Assembly: GCA_946612625.1 (NCBI GenBank)
Contig: CAMOEW010000001.1
Span: 62,001-126,000 of the forward strand
DNA: 64,000 nucleotides
Direction of reading: 5' to 3'
Source: an uncultured Prevotella sp.
Lineage (GTDB): Bacteria > Bacteroidota > Bacteroidia > Bacteroidales > Bacteroidaceae
The translations under genes and the position numbers were made by a program. Below the pieces are notes generated by a model. It ran no database searches, was not told the DNA's origin, and worked only from the letters and a program-made list of their open reading frames with translations. Positions 61,849 to 64,000 of the stretch are shown here, one piece after another; positions within the stretch are counted from its first letter, which is position 1, and every line of letters begins with the position of its first letter.

Positions 61849-63215
61849 GCACCAAACATTCCATAGCAGCACGGCAATTCAATGAGGATGCCGTCAGAGT
61901 GAACCATCACGACCGCACCTTTTGGAGTGTACGTCAAAAGCGCGACAACATGGCAGCGTCACTGCCCGAATGGGAGGAGCTGCGCCAAATTGCCGACAAC
62001 ATCAAGCGTCACACTGTAACCCATCTTGCCGACTATCTGGAACAATTCGAGGCAAATGCCACCAAAAACGGAGTCATCGTGCACTGGGCAAAGGATGCCG
62101 ACGAATATAACGACATCGTATTAAAAATACTGCGTGAACACAACATTAAGAAAGTGGTGAAATCGAAGTCGATGCTAACCGAAGAATGCCATCTCAACGA
62201 ACATCTCATTCGTGCAGGCATCGACCCTATCGAGACTGACCTCGGCGAACGCATACTACAGCTGATGAACTTGGCTCCGAGTCATATAGTGATGCCAGCC
62301 ATACATATCACAAAAGAACAGGTGGGCAAATGTTTCGAGGAGAAGATCGGTTCTGAGCATGGCAACTGCGACCCGACCTATCTCACCCATCAAGCCAGAC
62401 TGCACCTGCGCAACAATTTCATGACAGCCGGATGCGGAATGACTGGTGCCAACTTCGGCATTGCTGCCACTGGCGACGTTGTGGTATGCACCAACGAGGG
62501 CAATGCTGACATGAGCACAAGTATTCCAAAGCTGCATATAGTAAGCATGGGAATAGAAAAACTAATCCCCGACTACAAAGCAATGGGAGTATTCCAACGG
62601 CTGCTGGCCCGTTGCGGCACCGGACAGGAGACTACCGTCTATACATCCCACTTCCGCAAGGCGCGTCCGGGTGGTGAGATGCACATAATACTTGTTGACA
62701 ACGGGCGTAGCAGCATTATTTCCAACGAGGAACACTGGCAGACGCTGAAGTGCATGCGCTGCGGAGCCTGCATGAACACATGCCCCGTATATCGCCGCAG
62801 CGGTGGTTATAGCTACACTTATTTCATTCCCGGTCCCATTGGTATCAATCTTGGAATGCTGAAAGACCACGATACCAACTACCATAACGTATCGGCATGC
62901 TCACTGTGCTGCTCGTGCGACAACGTGTGTCCTGTACGAGTGGATTTGAGCACACAGATATATCGTTGGCGACAGCATCTTGACGAATGGCATCATGCTG
63001 ACATAATGAAAAAAACAATGTCGCAAGGAATGAAATATTTGTTCAACCACCCGTCTCTATATACCACTGCCTTGAAGTTTGCACCTCTGGCAAATATCGT
63101 GCCCGAATGTCTCACCAACTCTCGTCTCAACGGATGGAGCGTAGGCCACACGATGCCAGAATTCCCGAAGAATTCATTCCACCAGCTATGGCGACTTCAC
63201 CTAAAAGATAAATAA
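61845..63215 (+). CDS. lutB: Lactate utilisation iron-sulfur protein LutB
   Basis: A 456-residue subunit with an N-terminal LUD-type domain (VVKSKSMLTEE, VVCTNEGNADM) and two 4Fe-4S clusters, KCMRCGACMNTCPVY (about 304-318) and CSLCCSCDNVCPVR (about 351-364). It carries electrons from lactate to an acceptor. Starts inside the lutA stop (ATGA) and ends 12 bases before lutC. Confidence 0.94.
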   Translation: MSTKHSIAARQFNEDAVRVNHHDRTFWSVRQKRDNMAASLPEWEELRQIADNIKRHTVTHLADYLEQFEANATKNGVIVHWAKDADEYNDIVLKILREHNIKKVVKSKSMLTEECHLNEHLIRAGIDPIETDLGERILQLMNLAPSHIVMPAIHITKEQVGKCFEEKIGSEHGNCDPTYLTHQARLHLRNNFMTAGCGMTGANFGIAATGDVVVCTNEGNADMSTSIPKLHIVSMGIEKLIPDYKAMGVFQRLLARCGTGQETTVYTSHFRKARPGGEMHIILVDNGRSSIISNEEHWQTLKCMRCGACMNTCPVYRRSGGYSYTYFIPGPIGINLGMLKDHDTNYHNVSACSLCCSCDNVCPVRVDLSTQIYRWRQHLDEWHHADIMKKTMSQGMKYLFNHPSLYTTALKFAPLANIVPECLTNSRLNGWSVGHTMPEFPKNSFHQLWRLHLKDK

Positions 63216-63227
63216 TACAAGTTTTGC

Positions 63228-63809
63228 ATGTTTAGTAGAGAAGAAATATTAAGCCGCCTGCGGAAAAACACCCGCATGGCATTCGATAAGCCCGAGGTCA
63301 ACATCAGGGGAATACAATATACCGATCCCGTGGCTCAGTTCGTAAAGACCGCCACAACCAGCGGAGGCGCAAAAGTCGTGGAAATTAATGCAGACGACGA
63401 CCTGAACCTGAAGATTCGCGAATGTTATCCTGACGCAAAGGTGGTGAGCAGCAATATTCCCGGCATTAAAGCCGACAAAAACCCAAACACCGTAATTACG
63501 GCACAAGACCTTGAGGATACCGATGTAGGAGTAATCCGCGGCGAGATAGGAGTGGCAGAGAATGCATGTATTTGGATTCCCCAGACCATGAAGGAGAAAG
63601 CCATCTGCTTCATTAGCGAGAACCTTGTCATACTTATCTCACGGAAAAATATCGTCAACAATATGCACGAGGCATACGACCACATACAGTTCAACGACTA
63701 CGGCTTCGGCACCTTTATCAGCGGACCGTCGAAAACAGCCGACATTGAGCAAAGCCTCGTATATGGAGCCCAGGCTGCACGCGGAGTTACCATCTTTCTC
63801 TGTGAATAA
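63228..63809 (+). CDS. lutC: Lactate utilisation protein LutC
   Basis: A 193-residue LUD-domain protein, third subunit of the lactate oxidation complex: VGVIRGEIGVAENACIWIP (about 104-122), VILISRKNIVNNMHEAY and YGFGTFISGPSKTADIEQSLVYGA near the C-terminus in shorter pieces (GPSKTADIEQSL). Usual size (about 190-240). Confidence 0.9.
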   Translation: MFSREEILSRLRKNTRMAFDKPEVNIRGIQYTDPVAQFVKTATTSGGAKVVEINADDDLNLKIRECYPDAKVVSSNIPGIKADKNPNTVITAQDLEDTDVGVIRGEIGVAENACIWIPQTMKEKAICFISENLVILISRKNIVNNMHEAYDHIQFNDYGFGTFISGPSKTADIEQSLVYGAQAARGVTIFLCE

Positions 63810-63829
63810 CGTGGAAGCAAATTAAGACT

Positions 63830-64000
63830 ATGAGAATGCAACATTCACACCACGCCTTTATATACATACTACTATCAGTAATATTATCTTCATGTTCCGA
63901 CAACATGAAGACATACCATATCGGAGTGTCACAATGCAGTGAGGATATCTGGCGCGAGAAACTTAACCGCGAACTGCGCACTGCCACATACTTCTACGAC
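63830..64000 (+). CDS. N-terminus of a probable hybrid sensor/periplasmic-binding protein (partial)
   Basis: 57 residues are visible before the window ends. A hydrophobic signal (FIYILLSVILSSCSD, possible lipid-modified Cys) is followed by KTYHIGVSQCSEDIWREKLN, a start typical of the periplasmic-binding domain of Bacteroidota hybrid two-component sensors or LacI-like binding proteins. It begins 20 bases after lutC and could sense a substrate of the lactaldehyde/lactate genes; this is inference from position. ATG 63836 is also possible. Confidence 0.55.
   Translation, partial: MRMQHSHHAFIYILLSVILSSCSDNMKTYHIGVSQCSEDIWREKLNRELRTATYFYD

Overview
The window looks like a chromosomal segment of a Bacteroidota bacterium, most likely a Prevotella-type gut or oral species. 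Supporting signs are promoters of the Bacteroidota form (TTTG, 19-20 bases, TAnnTTTG) at many gene starts, few Shine-Dalgarno sites, LruC-domain lipoproteins, pectin and arabinan lyases/hydrolases, SpmA-SpmB fusions, DUF4254 beside a family 9 glycosyltransferase, and short C-termini of the form GIYIxNGKKVxIK. No rRNA, tRNA, transposase or CRISPR array was recognised.

Layout. 1-1546 (minus): dapB and a truncated lepB. 1887-8116 (plus): aldo/keto reductase and sirtuin, then GH3-like enzyme, Ig-like lipoprotein and DUF3108 protein. 8156-15534 (minus): secreted pectate lyase with a small secreted partner, then the rpoN-PAP2-purE-ispG operon and a conserved unknown. 15673-17010 (plus): histidine acid phosphatase. 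17035-24496 (minus): secreted protein, OmpA-type protein, a 979-residue coiled-coil lipoprotein and a DbpA-like RNA helicase. 24877-26631 (plus): GH43 arabinanase-like enzyme. 26606-49918 (minus): a ~23 kb aryl-polyene-like type II polyketide/fatty-acid locus. 50205-53906 (minus): two LruC lipoproteins. 54035-57659 (minus): rnc, fabF, acpP and pdxB. 57764-63809 (plus): DUF4254, GT9, rubredoxin, lactaldehyde dehydrogenase and lutABC. The window ends in the start of a probable hybrid sensor or lipoprotein.

The aryl-polyene-like locus is the main biosynthetic feature. It has three ketosynthases (two with an extra Cys-less ketosynthase-like C-terminal half), three dedicated acyl carrier proteins, an AMP-ligase, two hot-dog dehydratases, a thioesterase, a methyltransferase, a GT2-acyltransferase fusion, an acyltransferase, an LpxL-like acyltransferase, a LolA-like carrier, an MMPL exporter fused to an acyltransferase, and two phytoene-desaturase-like flavoenzymes. 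It has two clear promoters, at ~49950 (13 genes) and ~36270 (the remaining genes). I see no ketoreductase and no aromatic amino-acid ammonia-lyase in it. This gene set matches characterised aryl polyene clusters (aryl starter activated by an AMP-ligase, chain made on ACPs, product lipid-anchored and exported to the outer membrane); the two flavoenzymes and the fusions set it apart.

The least explained non-coding signal is a 41-bp tandem repeat present as three arrays (about 1684, 24576 and 50030). All three have the same orientation, each lies 28-83 bp upstream of the -33 box of a minus-strand promoter (dapB, RNA helicase, first gene of the polyene locus), and each unit can form a hairpin with some paired base changes. 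At the right end, aldA plus lutABC form a coherent route from lactaldehyde to lactate to pyruvate.
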